Made by a program: the position numbers and the translations under genes. Shown one piece after another: positions 19,701 through 28,294 of a DNA stretch of 64,000 nucleotides (position 1 is the first letter of the stretch; every line of letters starts with the position of its first letter). Origin of the DNA: Arsukibacterium sp. UBA3155. Lineage in GTDB: Bacteria > Pseudomonadota > Gammaproteobacteria > Enterobacterales > Alteromonadaceae. The stretch covers positions 62,001 to 126,000 of the forward strand of contig DEYP01000025.1 of the NCBI GenBank assembly GCA_002364615.1, given 5' to 3'. A model generated the notes under the pieces. It was not told where the DNA came from and searched no databases. It saw only the letters and a program-made list of their open reading frames with translations.

Positions 19701-20076
19701 TCCGGATAATCTGACCCTGCAATTGCGGGCAAGTGCGCTTGCCACCGTGCTGACTCACTTATTGGAAAACGCCTTATTGCATGCATTTGAACCAGATGAT
19801 CACGGTGAAATACGGCTGGAAATTCACTGCAGCAATCAGCAATTACTTATTAAAGTTGCCGATAACGGCAAAGGCATCGATGCCAGTGTGCAGGATATTG
19901 TTTTTAATCCTTTTGTTACCACTCGGCGGGCCAGCCATAGCAAAGGGCTGGGGTTGCATCTATGCTACAATCTGATTACTCAGGTACTGCAGGGTAGCAT
20001 TGAAATGCAAACCACCGTGGACAAAGGGACTGAATTTAACCTGGTTATTCCACTGCCATCTGATCAAGCACAATGA
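16774..20076 (+). CDS. Sensor histidine kinase with two-component-regulator propeller domain
   Basis: A protein of 1100 residues from a TTG at 16774, which gives a full signal peptide (YRFLKKFALILPFCAMSLL ... AFAQ) and has GAGAG about ten bases upstream; an ATG 17 codons later would destroy the signal. Residues 40-690 are a run of Reg_prop repeats with the recurring GNIWLG motif, forming a periplasmic beta-propeller sensor. A Y_Y_Y domain follows (about 715-790), then a membrane span (about 805-825), a coiled coil, the H-box AGVAHEINTPVG and an HATPase domain with LLENALLHAF, DNGKGID and GLGLHLCYN. It lacks the receiver and AraC output domains often fused to this architecture, so it needs a separate response regulator, none of which is adjacent. 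Confidence 0.93.
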   Translation: MIYRFLKKFALILPFCAMSLLALLPSAFAQRADSKNDAPAYFPPASEFFTRISDRQQIPDNIVTKLAQDSYGRLWIGSTGGLIRYDGYRFRLYVQADQHLLQSKNLSNNVIAGNFVRDLFHANDGTLWLATAPGGIQRYESSNDSFYQPKITAPGIADDFGQQVQAITEDSNGNIWLAGNQGIVLLSQNGQVLQFVPPQAELQDIRALLTDLQGNLWIGSRYGLFLLTPGSAGPQQIQTPDTELGQVLTLARVANEIWLGTSGAGVFAIEPNRSLRNVTKTIEADNTPGPIYDILQINDDEVWLAGFAGIMRLSTSRQTLLGHYQHDISDPFSLAHEDVRTLLKDRAGKIWLGGYGGGLQRFDGQAGVSTLRHSLVDDNSISSGNISSILELANGQIWLGSRGKGVDVIDPVSGIVARHTPQANTPGKLEHGWITAMVEQADGTIWLGVNPGQLYRYNPASGQFTILGPEHGIWRTNVRTLFIDSQQRLWLGSSTGVALWHTQQQRFVRIKQTNGEPLQDYINAIVEDHDGNIWLGTGASGLYLIKPATETIPTGLEIEGNALSSINGMLNDSENRLWLDTPTGLYQFNYVQYRQQKPALSKVSFANSSLSEDFGANLLEDKQGNIWTAKYRFHPATNQLYRLTPADGVDIGTPWYRAYTKTHNGLLLYGGISGLLVIDPDQFSTWQYQPPVLLSELKVQGRSRQLAPEQQSVILNADERSFSVEFSALDLSAPQQLQYRYRLQGLDQDWQFSDASQRIASYTNLWPGNYTLQVQATNRAGQWSDRQTELQLTVKPAFWQHWWFVLMIIFSLLLAIFLLVKVRTRVAKLQARELSRLVEERSQQLKVAQQSLLENEKMAALGQTVAGVAHEINTPVGVSITASSALAGKLIDLKQHFDNKTLSAKAFSQFINDSEQHLSLISYNLQRAADLVTQFKQLAVNESATDTVVIKLKPWLQHLVARLNPPNAAIGIILQCPDNLTLQLRASALATVLTHLLENALLHAFEPDDHGEIRLEIHCSNQQLLIKVADNGKGIDASVQDIVFNPFVTTRRASHSKGLGLHLCYNLITQVLQGSIEMQTTVDKGTEFNLVIPLPSDQAQ

Positions 20077-20144
20077 TGAGCATGAGGGTCGAAACCTGAT
20101 ATGACCAAAACATTAAATGACTGAAACATCAAGTGAGCAACGAA

Positions 20145-20594
20145 ATGAAAATCTGGGTTGATGCCGATGCCTGTCCGGTGGTCATTAAAGACATTTTATT
20201 CAGAGCCGCCATCAAACGGCAGATCAGTACAACTCTGGTGGCCAATCAATTAGTCCGGGTGCCGCCCTCGCCTTTTCTCAGCAGTTTGCAAGTGGCACAG
20301 GGTTTTGATGAAGCTGACAATGAGATAGTGCGTCGTTGTCAGCCAGGCGATCTGGTGATTACCGCCGATATTCCATTGGCAGCCGACGTGCTGGCTAAAG
20401 GTGGCCACGCTCTTAATCCGCGTGGCGAACTGTATAGCCCCGATACCATTAAACAAAAGCTGACTATGCGTGACTTTATGGATACCTTGCGCGGCAGCGG
20501 GGTGCATACAGGAGGACCGCCGCCAATGAACCAGAGCGATCGGCAGGCGTTTGCCAATAAGCTGGATACGCTATTACAAAGACATCAGGCTTGA
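20145..20594 (+). CDS. YaiI/YqxD family protein (UPF0178)
   Basis: A 149-residue cytosolic protein beginning [18 protein letters not shown], the standard start of this family; an in-frame GTG four codons earlier is possible. DADACP and [16 protein letters not shown] are family hallmarks, with conserved Asp residues that look like a PIN/NYN-type nuclease-like metal site. The C-terminus [20 protein letters not shown] is also typical. Its biochemical role is unproven. It starts 68 bp after the propeller kinase and ends 8 bp from the convergent chemoreceptor. Confidence 0.9.
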   Translation: MKIWVDADACPVVIKDILFRAAIKRQISTTLVANQLVRVPPSPFLSSLQVAQGFDEADNEIVRRCQPGDLVITADIPLAADVLAKGGHALNPRGELYSPDTIKQKLTMRDFMDTLRGSGVHTGGPPPMNQSDRQAFANKLDTLLQRHQA

Positions 20595-20602
20595 TAAGCC
20601 AT

Positions 20603-22243
20603 TTATACTTTAAACCGACCAACCTGTTCACTAACAACTTGCACCAATTGTTGTACCCGATTACCGTCATTGCCGGTATTGCGAGCCAGATCAGATAACT
20701 CTGCGGCATTTTGACTAATACCATTTACTGTCTGATTAACATGCTCAGAAACCGTTGATTGCTGTTCTGTCGCCGCAGCAATCTGGATAGCCATGTCATT
20801 AATATTCGCAATACCGGACACAATGCGATCCAGATACTGACTGGCTGACGCGGCATGTTGCTCAGTTTCGGACACTTGTTTTTTAGCGTTGTTCATGGCG
20901 TTTACTGAGTCGCTAACACCGGTTTGCAATCGCATAATCATATCGTGAATATCTTTGGTCGATTGCTGTGTTCGTGATGCCAGCGTTCTAACCTCATCAG
21001 CAACAACCGCAAAGCCACGACCAGCATCGCCTGCCCTGGCCGCCTCAATTGCTGCATTCAATGCCAGTAAATTGGTTTGATCAGCAATACCGCCGATAAC
21101 TTCAAGTACCGAAACAATGTTACGGCTTTCTGCCTCCAGCTTATTAATTGCCTGCACCACCTGCTCAATATCACGTGCCAGCACACCAATTTCACCCATG
21201 GACTGGCGGATCACTTTGCCTGAGCTATCTGCATCAGTATTGGCCTGCTCTGTTGCATCACTGGTTAACGCAGCATTTCCGGCAATCTCCTGCACCGCGT
21301 GCTGCATCTGATGAATGGCGGTCAGCACCTGTTCAATATTACCGGTCTGCTGTTCGGCTTTAGCGCTGGTTTGACTGGTTTTTTCAGCAATATTTGCAGA
21401 TGCATCCTCCAAATCTGCTAAGTGACGCTGTACCTGCTGCATCATCATTTGTAGCGTAGCGATAAAATCGTTAGTTCGCTTTGCCACATCTCCAATTTCA
21501 TTGTCACTGCTCACCGGGATACGACGGGTCAAATCGCCACCGACACTGGCCAGGTCGCTAACCATATTTTTTAACTGTGCCAATGGTTTAACGATAAGTC
21601 TCGGACTAAATATAACGGTTATGATTGCAATGCTAAAGGCAATGATCACCAGTAGTATGGTCAGGTTCTTTTGCAAACTTACATACGAACTCAGCTCGCG
21701 TTCTAATATCACCAGGCGATCTTCAATTCGTTCACCTAAGCCATTGTATTCTTCGCGTAAAGTCGCAAATGCTATACCTTCAGCACCGGTGATCAGCGCT
21801 CTTGCTTCAGTAATATTATTCTGTTTTGCAAAACCAATAACTTGATCTGCAGCCGTTCGCCAGCGGTTAAACACCTGCATAAATTCTGCAGCAGGCATCA
21901 CGCGCACGTCGTGATCGCGAACTAATGCCGCCGCGTTTTCCATCCGATCAAATGCTTGCTTCACATTATCGGTAAACTCCTGTTGCACCTCAGTGATATC
22001 TTGTCCTTCGCCCGTTAATACCACATATTCACGTAGTGCCAGTTCAGCCTGATAAAGATCACGATCCGCATTTAATATTGAGGTAGTAGCCGGACTTAAA
22101 TTACTAATCGCGACATCTGTCCGGGCGATAACACTATTAATGGTTAGCAGGCTTTTCAAGCCCACTACAGCAATAAGCACAGAGAGGATTAAAATAGGTA
22201 AAGAGATCTGCATTTTTACCGAGAGGTTTTTTAGTGTATTCAT
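20603..22243 (-). CDS. Methyl-accepting chemotaxis protein
   Basis: A 546-residue transmembrane chemoreceptor. Membrane span 1 is near residues 11-31, a helical periplasmic sensor runs to about 190, span 2 (LTILLVIIAFSIAIITVIFS) is near 192-212, and then HAMP and the cytoplasmic signalling coiled coil follow. The hairpin tip is clear in [20 protein letters not shown] and GRGFAVVADEVRTLA, the site where CheA and CheW bind. There is no C-terminal pentapeptide for CheR/CheB docking. The ligand is unknown; the sensor looks like a CHASE3 or four-helix bundle. An inverted repeat, TGCCA-AAAG-TGGCA, lies at 22272-22285 in its upstream region. No che genes are nearby. Confidence 0.95.
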   Translation of the reverse strand: MNTLKNLSVKMQISLPILILSVLIAVVGLKSLLTINSVIARTDVAISNLSPATTSILNADRDLYQAELALREYVVLTGEGQDITEVQQEFTDNVKQAFDRMENAAALVRDHDVRVMPAAEFMQVFNRWRTAADQVIGFAKQNNITEARALITGAEGIAFATLREEYNGLGERIEDRLVILERELSSYVSLQKNLTILLVIIAFSIAIITVIFSPRLIVKPLAQLKNMVSDLASVGGDLTRRIPVSSDNEIGDVAKRTNDFIATLQMMMQQVQRHLADLEDASANIAEKTSQTSAKAEQQTGNIEQVLTAIHQMQHAVQEIAGNAALTSDATEQANTDADSSGKVIRQSMGEIGVLARDIEQVVQAINKLEAESRNIVSVLEVIGGIADQTNLLALNAAIEAARAGDAGRGFAVVADEVRTLASRTQQSTKDIHDMIMRLQTGVSDSVNAMNNAKKQVSETEQHAASASQYLDRIVSGIANINDMAIQIAAATEQQSTVSEHVNQTVNGISQNAAELSDLARNTGNDGNRVQQLVQVVSEQVGRFKV

Positions 22244-22400
22244 AATGCGCTTATATCCCCTGACTAAAACGTGCCAAAAGTGGCAAGTTCAGCACTCTTA
22301 TTAGCAAAGTACTTTCATTAGCATAGTAGAGTTTTACCAACAACCAGACAGTAAATGACAAAATTTATAGTGACGGAACATTCCGCTAGATGTTTGATTA

Positions 22401-23306
22401 TTACAGGGTTTGAAATGAAGAAAGTTTAAGATCTGAGCTGAATGCCTTAACATCGCCAGTAACCGGATCGACAAAGCTTAACGCACAGGCCAGCAACTGC
22501 AGTGGCGTGTCAAATTGCGGCAACGATTTAGCCTGCAGTAGCGGGTAATAGTTATCATGCATTATTGGCATGCCAAGGCTAAGCATATGCAAGCGCAGCT
22601 GATGGGTTTTGCCAGTGCGCGGCATTAACTCAAACAGTCCCAGCACGCCGGCTTTCGCCACCAGCTTAATATCAGACACCGCATTAACCTCGCCCGGCAC
22701 AACCGCATTGATAAAGCGGGGGTGACTTTTTTCAATCCGGTTTTCAATATGCCAGTGCTGTGGCAACTCATGCTGTTGTGCCGCCGCCGTTAACATTGCC
22801 ACAGCCTGATACTGCTTTTGGATAGCCCCCTGACTGAACAATTGATAGTACGCTGGCCGACTGTGCGGATTTACCGAAAAAAGTACCAGTCCTGCGGTAT
22901 CTCTGTCCAAACGGTGCACCGGCACCATATCGTCAATACCAGTATCACGTTGTAAGCGGGCCAGCAGGCATTCATTAACATAGTCGCCACCCGGAGTTAC
23001 CGGTAAAAAGTGGGGTTTGTCAGCAACAATAATATGGTCATTCTGAAAGATAATATGATGTGACAGCGGAATCACCGGCTCGGCCGCCACCTCACGGAAA
23101 TAACACAATCTTTTACTTGGCGAAAAAGGCGTCGAGGGCGTCACCGCATCACCATTAAACCAGAACACTTTGCCATCTGCCATGCGCTGGCGCCAGACCG
23201 GTTCGCTGATATATTCAAACCGGCTGCATAAAAACTGCAACACGGTATCCCAGCCCTTATTAATCGCTGGTAAAGTAATTTCAGAGGCCTGACGGGCTAT
23301 CGACAT
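22401..23306 (-). CDS. RluA-family RNA pseudouridine synthase
   Basis: A 301-residue protein from the ATG at 23306 (a TTG five codons upstream is possible). It converts uridine to pseudouridine in rRNA or tRNA. The catalytic HRLDRDTAG motif puts the nucleophilic Asp at about residue 134; PRTGKTHQLRLHM and LLACALSFVDP are RluA-family signatures. The first ~90 residues (FLCSRFEYISEPVWRQRM) look like a degenerate or alternative RNA-binding region rather than a clear S4 domain. The RNA target cannot be assigned from sequence. It is followed on the right by two other minus-strand genes that end close upstream of it. Confidence 0.88.
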   Translation of the reverse strand: MSIARQASEITLPAINKGWDTVLQFLCSRFEYISEPVWRQRMADGKVFWFNGDAVTPSTPFSPSKRLCYFREVAAEPVIPLSHHIIFQNDHIIVADKPHFLPVTPGGDYVNECLLARLQRDTGIDDMVPVHRLDRDTAGLVLFSVNPHSRPAYYQLFSQGAIQKQYQAVAMLTAAAQQHELPQHWHIENRIEKSHPRFINAVVPGEVNAVSDIKLVAKAGVLGLFELMPRTGKTHQLRLHMLSLGMPIMHDNYYPLLQAKSLPQFDTPLQLLACALSFVDPVTGDVKAFSSDLKLSSFQTL

Positions 23307-23338
23307 AACGTGTTCCGGCAAAAATAAGCACTAGATTA

Positions 23339-24103
23339 TCACAGCTGCTGAATAAATTGGCTTATTTGCCCGGCCAGCCAGAGCGGGTCATCCAGCGCAA
23401 TATCATGACCGGCCCAGCTATGCCGCTGATGCGCGGCCTGAAGATAGTTTGCCAGCGCCACCGAGCATTGCGGATTAACCAGCTTGTCGCCCTGACTACT
23501 AATAATCAGTATACGGCAGTCAGGCTTAGCACTTAGCCTGAACCGGCTGGCGGCCAGTAACTGACGCAGCGCATTTGCTGCTGACACCGGTCTTTGCTGC
23601 TGCCAACGCTGCCATTGACATACCAGCTGCGGGTCCTGATGAGCCTGTGCCGTGGTCAGCTGTAAAATACATTGTTCACGCGCGCTGGCTGACAGCCATA
23701 ATAATCTGGCAAGCGCCGGGTAAATTCGCCAGCGTAAGCGTTGGTAAAACGGTGCCAGGGGCCTGGCACTGCTGTTTATTAAAGTTACCGACGCGACTTC
23801 TTCAGGAAAAGCCAGCGCCCAGTCGCCTGCCATCATGCCCCCCAGCGACAGTGCCACCAGATGCACCTTACCGTTGAAAGCGGGATGCGACAGCAACTGG
23901 CTGCGAACGGACTGACGTAGTGCGTTGACAGTGGATGGCGAACGTTGCTGATACAGCTCACCGCTGCCGGCAAAGTCAAAACCCAGTACAGGGTTAGTTA
24001 GTTTTTCAGCCAGCAAAGGACTGAACCGGCCCCAATGGCGCTGCTCGCGGGTTAAGCCACGCAATAACAGTACCGGGGTTAGGTTATCGGTTACTGATAC
24101 CAT
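23339..24103 (-). CDS. Alpha/beta hydrolase
   Basis: A 254-residue protein of the alpha/beta hydrolase fold. The nucleophile elbow ALSLGG puts the serine at residue 86, and the motif SWAGHDIALDDP near the C-terminus supplies the histidine; an acidic residue in ISSQGDKLV is a candidate third member. The N-terminal LLLRGLTREQRHWGRF resembles the oxyanion-hole strand of epoxide hydrolase/BioH-like enzymes. No signal peptide is visible. It overlaps the upstream M14 peptidase gene by 13 bp, so the two are translationally linked. The substrate is unknown. Confidence 0.8.
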   Translation of the reverse strand: MVSVTDNLTPVLLLRGLTREQRHWGRFSPLLAEKLTNPVLGFDFAGSGELYQQRSPSTVNALRQSVRSQLLSHPAFNGKVHLVALSLGGMMAGDWALAFPEEVASVTLINSSARPLAPFYQRLRWRIYPALARLLWLSASAREQCILQLTTAQAHQDPQLVCQWQRWQQQRPVSAANALRQLLAASRFRLSAKPDCRILIISSQGDKLVNPQCSVALANYLQAAHQRHSWAGHDIALDDPLWLAGQISQFIQQL

Positions 24104-25101
24104 AGCTTAGTTGCTGCATTTTCCAGTTGACGGCGGTTGGTTAACGGTAACCAGTTCTGATAAGACAAGGAAGCATTAATTAAAAAATTAATCAGGACCA
24201 AATGACTACGCAGCACCCGTTTAACCCGGTGTGGTTTCACCGGATGGAACATGCCAAGGCTGGATAGCAACTGAAACGGATTTTTCCGTACCCAGTTCCA
24301 AGAGCCCATTTCAAGCGTTAGCGGCAGCATCATTGTGTGCTGCGCCAGCGCCTGATCGTACAGATAATCCCATAAATCGCCATGACATAAATAATGTTGC
24401 GACTGAGGTTCAAATATATAGTTCTGATACGGATAAGTCTGAAAAAACAGCTGACGCAGACGATACATTTCAGCCAGATGCGAAATAGGCTGTTGCGCGC
24501 TTTTCGCGTAAGGAAACCAGATCCGATCGGTGCGGCCAAAGCCTGAGTGACAATCCAGCACCAATGAGAACGGCCGGGTAAATAACTCGCGTGAGATATA
24601 ACTTACCAGAGCCTGGCTTTCAGTTTCCATTTTATCCGCCCGGCCCCGATGCCAGGGTATGGCCCGGCTGAACCGCTGTCCGCCGACCAGCCAAGCCGCG
24701 CCTTCCTGGCACTCTACCGGGGCATTGCGCATTAAATCAACACAGTTGCCGTTTGCCCGCCAGCCATTTGCCATGCCAGCGGGATTAAGCAGCGGCACAA
24801 AATAAATGCAACAGTGTTCCAGGGTATGTTGTAAACATTTGTCCCAGGGTAGCCTTTCCAGCAGGGTTTGCAGATACGCCAGCACTACCTGGGTACCTAT
24901 CCGCTCCAGGCCGTGGACACCCCCGACCAGTACTACGGCCGGTAACTTTGGTTCTGGATTACCTAATGCTAACGCATACACCGGCAGTTGCTCAGTCATA
25001 TGCGGCACTGTGGTCAGTATTTCTGAGCGAAGCGCCTGTGGCGCGCTGGCAATTAATTGCTGCAGCTGTCCAAGCTCCGGCAGCATATCCTGCAGTTGCA
25101 A
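24091..25101 (-). CDS. M14-family zinc carboxypeptidase
   Basis: A 336-residue protein with the M14 metallopeptidase signature: GGVHGLERIG gives the HxxE zinc ligands (H63, E66), LVLDCHSGFGRTD supplies the third His, and PLTLEMGSW the catalytic Glu near the C-terminus. Asn-Pro-Ala-Gly (LLNPAGMANGW) and the RxN-like segment after it fit substrate binding. There is no signal peptide, so it would be a cytosolic peptidase or amidase, possibly acting on peptidoglycan peptides or small amide substrates. The TTG start at 25101 is taken because GAGG lies five bases upstream; an ATG at 25086 is the alternative. It overlaps the alpha/beta hydrolase. Confidence 0.85.
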   Translation of the reverse strand: MQLQDMLPELGQLQQLIASAPQALRSEILTTVPHMTEQLPVYALALGNPEPKLPAVVLVGGVHGLERIGTQVVLAYLQTLLERLPWDKCLQHTLEHCCIYFVPLLNPAGMANGWRANGNCVDLMRNAPVECQEGAAWLVGGQRFSRAIPWHRGRADKMETESQALVSYISRELFTRPFSLVLDCHSGFGRTDRIWFPYAKSAQQPISHLAEMYRLRQLFFQTYPYQNYIFEPQSQHYLCHGDLWDYLYDQALAQHTMMLPLTLEMGSWNWVRKNPFQLLSSLGMFHPVKPHRVKRVLRSHLVLINFLINASLSYQNWLPLTNRRQLENAATKLWYQ

Positions 25102-25287
25102 CCAAACCTCGAATCAATACCAAAAAAATTTAATTGCCAGCATATCTGATATCCGGCGGCTGAACATGGCAGTTTTATGAAGATTATCACTGGTTTTACC
25201 CCGGATTTTCATCCGCTTATCCAGAGCGCGCAGCAAAATTGGCCGTGGCACTTATACTAATGCTTAATCAAGATTGTGGGGACGGTT

Positions 25288-26337
25288 ATGCCGTTAGTCT
25301 GTCGGGGAACGTTATTACGCTTTAATCTGTACTACTGGTTAGCCATTTTAGTGCTGAGCCTGCTTGCCTCCTGGCAGGTTGCCGTCATATCAGAAAAGCC
25401 TTTTAACTGGACATATTTACCGATGATGCTGGCCAGTGAGCTGGTAGCAATGCTGCTGACAGCGGCATTAGTTATCTGGAGTCATCAACGACTTGCCCAG
25501 CAGGCATTCAGCAACTGGCACTTACTGGCGGGCGTGATCGTTGTTGCGGCACTTTATATTCCGGCAGAGAATGCCTTCTGGCTGCTGTTATGGGACAAAG
25601 AGGTTGTCGATGCCCGGCTGCTGATTGGCAACCTTGACACCTCAGTGCTGGCATTTTTTGTCTGGACAGCCTGCTTCCTGACGGTGTTATTGTATCAGCA
25701 GCAGCTGCAACGGCTGGCTCAAACCACCGAGCTTAGCCAGAAAATCCAGCAACTGGAGCTACAGGCATTAAGTCAGCAGCTTAATCCGCACTTCACTTTT
25801 AACGCCCTGAATTCTGTTTGCGCGTTACTGGAAGCAGAGCGCTATGATGATGCCGAAACGATGTCGGAGCAGCTGGCGACATTTTTACGTTATTCACTGA
25901 GTAAATCACCCGACAGCCTGGTACAGCTGGCCGATGAGCTGGCCGCTATCGATGCTTATCTGCTGCTGCAGAAAACCCGCTTCGGTGACAAACTGAAAGT
26001 TAACTGGCAAATTGATGAACAGTTAAAACGGCAGCGGATCCCAGCTTTACTGTTACAACCGCTGGTGGAAAATGCCATTAAATACGCGGTCGCAACCCGT
26101 AAACAGGGCGCCACCATTACCATTGGCGGTAAACGACAGCAGGACAGCCTGCAACTGTGTGTCAGTGATGACGGCCCGGGCTCGCAGTTACAAGCTGATT
26201 GCGGCGGTGCCGGGGTCGGGCTGGATAATATTCGTAACCGCCTGCTGCAACATTTTGGCGATAAAGCCCGGCTGGAAATCGGTGCCAGCCCTCAGGGGTT
26301 TGCAGTCAGTATCTGCTTGCCATGGCAAACGGCATGA
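25288..26337 (+). CDS. LytS-like sensor histidine kinase (first of a pair)
   Basis: A 349-residue protein starting at the ATG at 25288, with GGGGA six bases before; a GTG four codons upstream is an alternative. Four membrane helices occupy about residues 15-145 with almost no extracellular domain, so sensing is probably within the membrane. Then come a short coiled coil and the His_kinase (PF06580) motif LSQQLNPHFTFNALNSV, with the phospho-accepting His, followed by an HATPase domain with LLQPLVENAIKYA, SDDGPGS and GVGLDNIRNRL, all intact. It overlaps the next kinase by an ATGA junction and should phosphorylate the LytTR regulator at 27403. Confidence 0.93.
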   Translation: MPLVCRGTLLRFNLYYWLAILVLSLLASWQVAVISEKPFNWTYLPMMLASELVAMLLTAALVIWSHQRLAQQAFSNWHLLAGVIVVAALYIPAENAFWLLLWDKEVVDARLLIGNLDTSVLAFFVWTACFLTVLLYQQQLQRLAQTTELSQKIQQLELQALSQQLNPHFTFNALNSVCALLEAERYDDAETMSEQLATFLRYSLSKSPDSLVQLADELAAIDAYLLLQKTRFGDKLKVNWQIDEQLKRQRIPALLLQPLVENAIKYAVATRKQGATITIGGKRQQDSLQLCVSDDGPGSQLQADCGGAGVGLDNIRNRLLQHFGDKARLEIGASPQGFAVSICLPWQTA

Positions 26338-27419
26338 CGGCAACAAGCGCTGAACAGCAGCGCCTGGCGGGCTTCTGGTACTGGCATCTGCTGTACTGGT
26401 TAAGTTATCTGCTGATCAAGTTTACCCATCTCAACGTGCTGGTACCGCTGCAGGATGAGCTGAGCTGGCCCTATCTGTGGATATATACGCTGGTTACCGT
26501 ACTGAGTATTCTGCTTACCGGCATTCTGGGCCAGCATGAGTTGGCACAACGGCGACCGTTGCTGGTTCAGTTACGGCGGCTGTTGCTGGTGTTACTGCCC
26601 TGGTGGCTGCTAATGGTGTTGCTGCGCCAGTATCTGATTACGACTTATGCATCCGATATGCTGCAGGGTGTCAGTTCCAACCTGAGATTCTTTCTGGCGT
26701 TTAATTTGGTGTTATTGCCATTAGCCGGCTGGCTGGCGGTATTTATGCTGCTGAAAACCAACCAGTTGCATTTTGCCGGCCTGGTTAAACAACAACAACT
26801 GGCTAAGCAGGCACGCCAGGCCAGATTAAAAGTATTGCGCTATCAGCTGAACCCGCATTTTATGTTCAATACCCTCAATGCCTTAAATGCATTGATCGTG
26901 CAGCGCAGCGGCCATGATGCCGAACAGCTGATCCAGCATTTATGTGTCTACCTGCGCCACTCGCTGAGAAATCAGCAGGATGAATTTATTCCGTTACAGC
27001 AGGAACTCGACGCGCTAACAGCCTATATGACAATTCAGCAAGTCCGCTTTGGCGAAAGGCTGCAGCTAAGCTGGCAATTACCACAACCGTTACCTGATTT
27101 ACTGATACCGCCGCTGTTGCTACAACCACTGGCAGAAAATGCTATTCAGTACAGTGTGGCAGAAACTGCCGGCGCGCTGTGTCTGATTATCCGGCTGGAG
27201 CAGTCGGCCACACAATTGCAGATCACCCTGGCCCAGCAAGGTGCTGACCCCAACGCCGGCTGGGCTGACACGCAGCGTCCGGCAAACCTGATTAACCTGA
27301 CTGAGCGATTGCAGCTGCTGTTTGGCCACAGAGCCAGTTTATCCCTTAGTTACAACGCAACGGGCTTTTACAGCCAGCTTAACATTGCCACGGAGGCCCT
27401 CTATGACCCAGCCACTTAA
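26334..27419 (+). CDS. LytS-like histidine kinase with degenerate ATP site (second of a pair)
   Basis: A 361-residue protein starting in the ATGA overlap with the first kinase (an in-frame ATG at 26322 is possible). Four membrane helices cover about residues 10-145, followed by the His motif LRYQLNPHFMFNTLNALNAL. The N-box LLQPLAENAIQYSV is present, but where DxGxG and GxGLxN should be it reads LAQQGADPNAGWADTQRPANLINLTERL, lacking the glycine-rich ATP lid. It may therefore be a poor or inactive kinase that is phosphorylated by, or regulates, its partner. It overlaps the response regulator gene by 17 bp. Confidence 0.9.
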   Translation: MTATSAEQQRLAGFWYWHLLYWLSYLLIKFTHLNVLVPLQDELSWPYLWIYTLVTVLSILLTGILGQHELAQRRPLLVQLRRLLLVLLPWWLLMVLLRQYLITTYASDMLQGVSSNLRFFLAFNLVLLPLAGWLAVFMLLKTNQLHFAGLVKQQQLAKQARQARLKVLRYQLNPHFMFNTLNALNALIVQRSGHDAEQLIQHLCVYLRHSLRNQQDEFIPLQQELDALTAYMTIQQVRFGERLQLSWQLPQPLPDLLIPPLLLQPLAENAIQYSVAETAGALCLIIRLEQSATQLQITLAQQGADPNAGWADTQRPANLINLTERLQLLFGHRASLSLSYNATGFYSQLNIATEALYDPAT

Positions 27420-28146
27420 AGTGATTATTGCCGACGATGAACCTCTGGCCATCAGCAACCTGAAAGCTAAACTGGCAGTATACTCAAACCTGGAGATTGT
27501 CGACTGCTTTGATAATGGTGACGACACCCTACGTTTTTTACAAACCGCCCCTGATATCGATGTGGTTTTTCTGGATATTCAGATGCCGGGGGTTAAAGGC
27601 ATTGATATTTTACAGCAAACCGGTAAAGGCTCTGCCATGGCAAGACCACTGTATATTCTGGTTACCGCCTACGAGCAATTTGCTTTTGCCGCGTTCGAAC
27701 ATTTTGCCTTTGACTATCTGCTTAAACCGGTGTCACGCCAGCGCCTGGCGCAATCACTGCTGGATGCCAGAACAGCGCTTGATAAACACCCCGAACAACC
27801 TCAGCCTGCCCCTGCCAGCAAACTGGCCTTTAAAACCGGTGGCGCCACCCTGTTACTGGACGACATTGAAATTTTGCTGATTGAAGCAGCCGGCAATTAT
27901 ATGTGTATTTATACCCTGAACGAAACGCTGGTTATCCGTGAAACGATGAAAGACTTACTACAACGCCTGCCGGAACAATTTGTTCAGGTCCATCGCTCTA
28001 CCTTACTGAATCTGCATCATGTCCATAAACTGCAACCCCATAACAATGATTATCAGTTTGTATTAAGCAATGGCAAACTGGTCAATGCCTCCAGGCGTTA
28101 CAAGCTAAACTGGAGCGGGCAGTTAACTGCGCTTCCTCAAAGCTGA
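27403..28146 (+). CDS. LytTR-family response regulator
   Basis: A 247-residue regulator. CGGAGG lies just before the ATG at 27403, inside the end of the upstream kinase gene, and the next residues KVIIADDEP are the standard receiver start. The receiver (1-120) has acidic D11/D12, the phospho-acceptor D58 in VVFLDIQMPG, and Lys in LLKPVS. The LytTR DNA-binding domain (about 145-247) has LIEAAGNYMCIYT, VHRSTLLNLHHV and SRRYKLNW. Such regulators usually bind direct repeats in promoters, often for surface or stress genes. It forms an operon with the two kinases. Confidence 0.95.
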   Translation: MTQPLKVIIADDEPLAISNLKAKLAVYSNLEIVDCFDNGDDTLRFLQTAPDIDVVFLDIQMPGVKGIDILQQTGKGSAMARPLYILVTAYEQFAFAAFEHFAFDYLLKPVSRQRLAQSLLDARTALDKHPEQPQPAPASKLAFKTGGATLLLDDIEILLIEAAGNYMCIYTLNETLVIRETMKDLLQRLPEQFVQVHRSTLLNLHHVHKLQPHNNDYQFVLSNGKLVNASRRYKLNWSGQLTALPQS

Positions 28147-28294
28147 ATAATACCGTTTATCCCTGCTCAGCACCGGCTTATCACTTGATAACAACCATGC
28201 CACCGCTTACCCCATCGTGGCGGTAATCCTTTCTGATCCTTGCCAAACTAACGCTATGGCAAACGCCATAACCCAGATATCAGAGGACAATACG

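Noticed and set aside
22257-22290. Possible sigma-54 promoter (TGGCACG on the minus strand) before the chemoreceptor at 20603-22243
   Set aside because: The -24 element is good but the -12 position reads TC rather than GC and there is no TTGC; the -24 match is part of the TGCCA/TGGCA inverted repeat.
28217-28294. Longer start for the DUF3718 protein
   Set aside because: It would bury the signal peptide, while the ATG at 28295 has a strong AGAGGA site.
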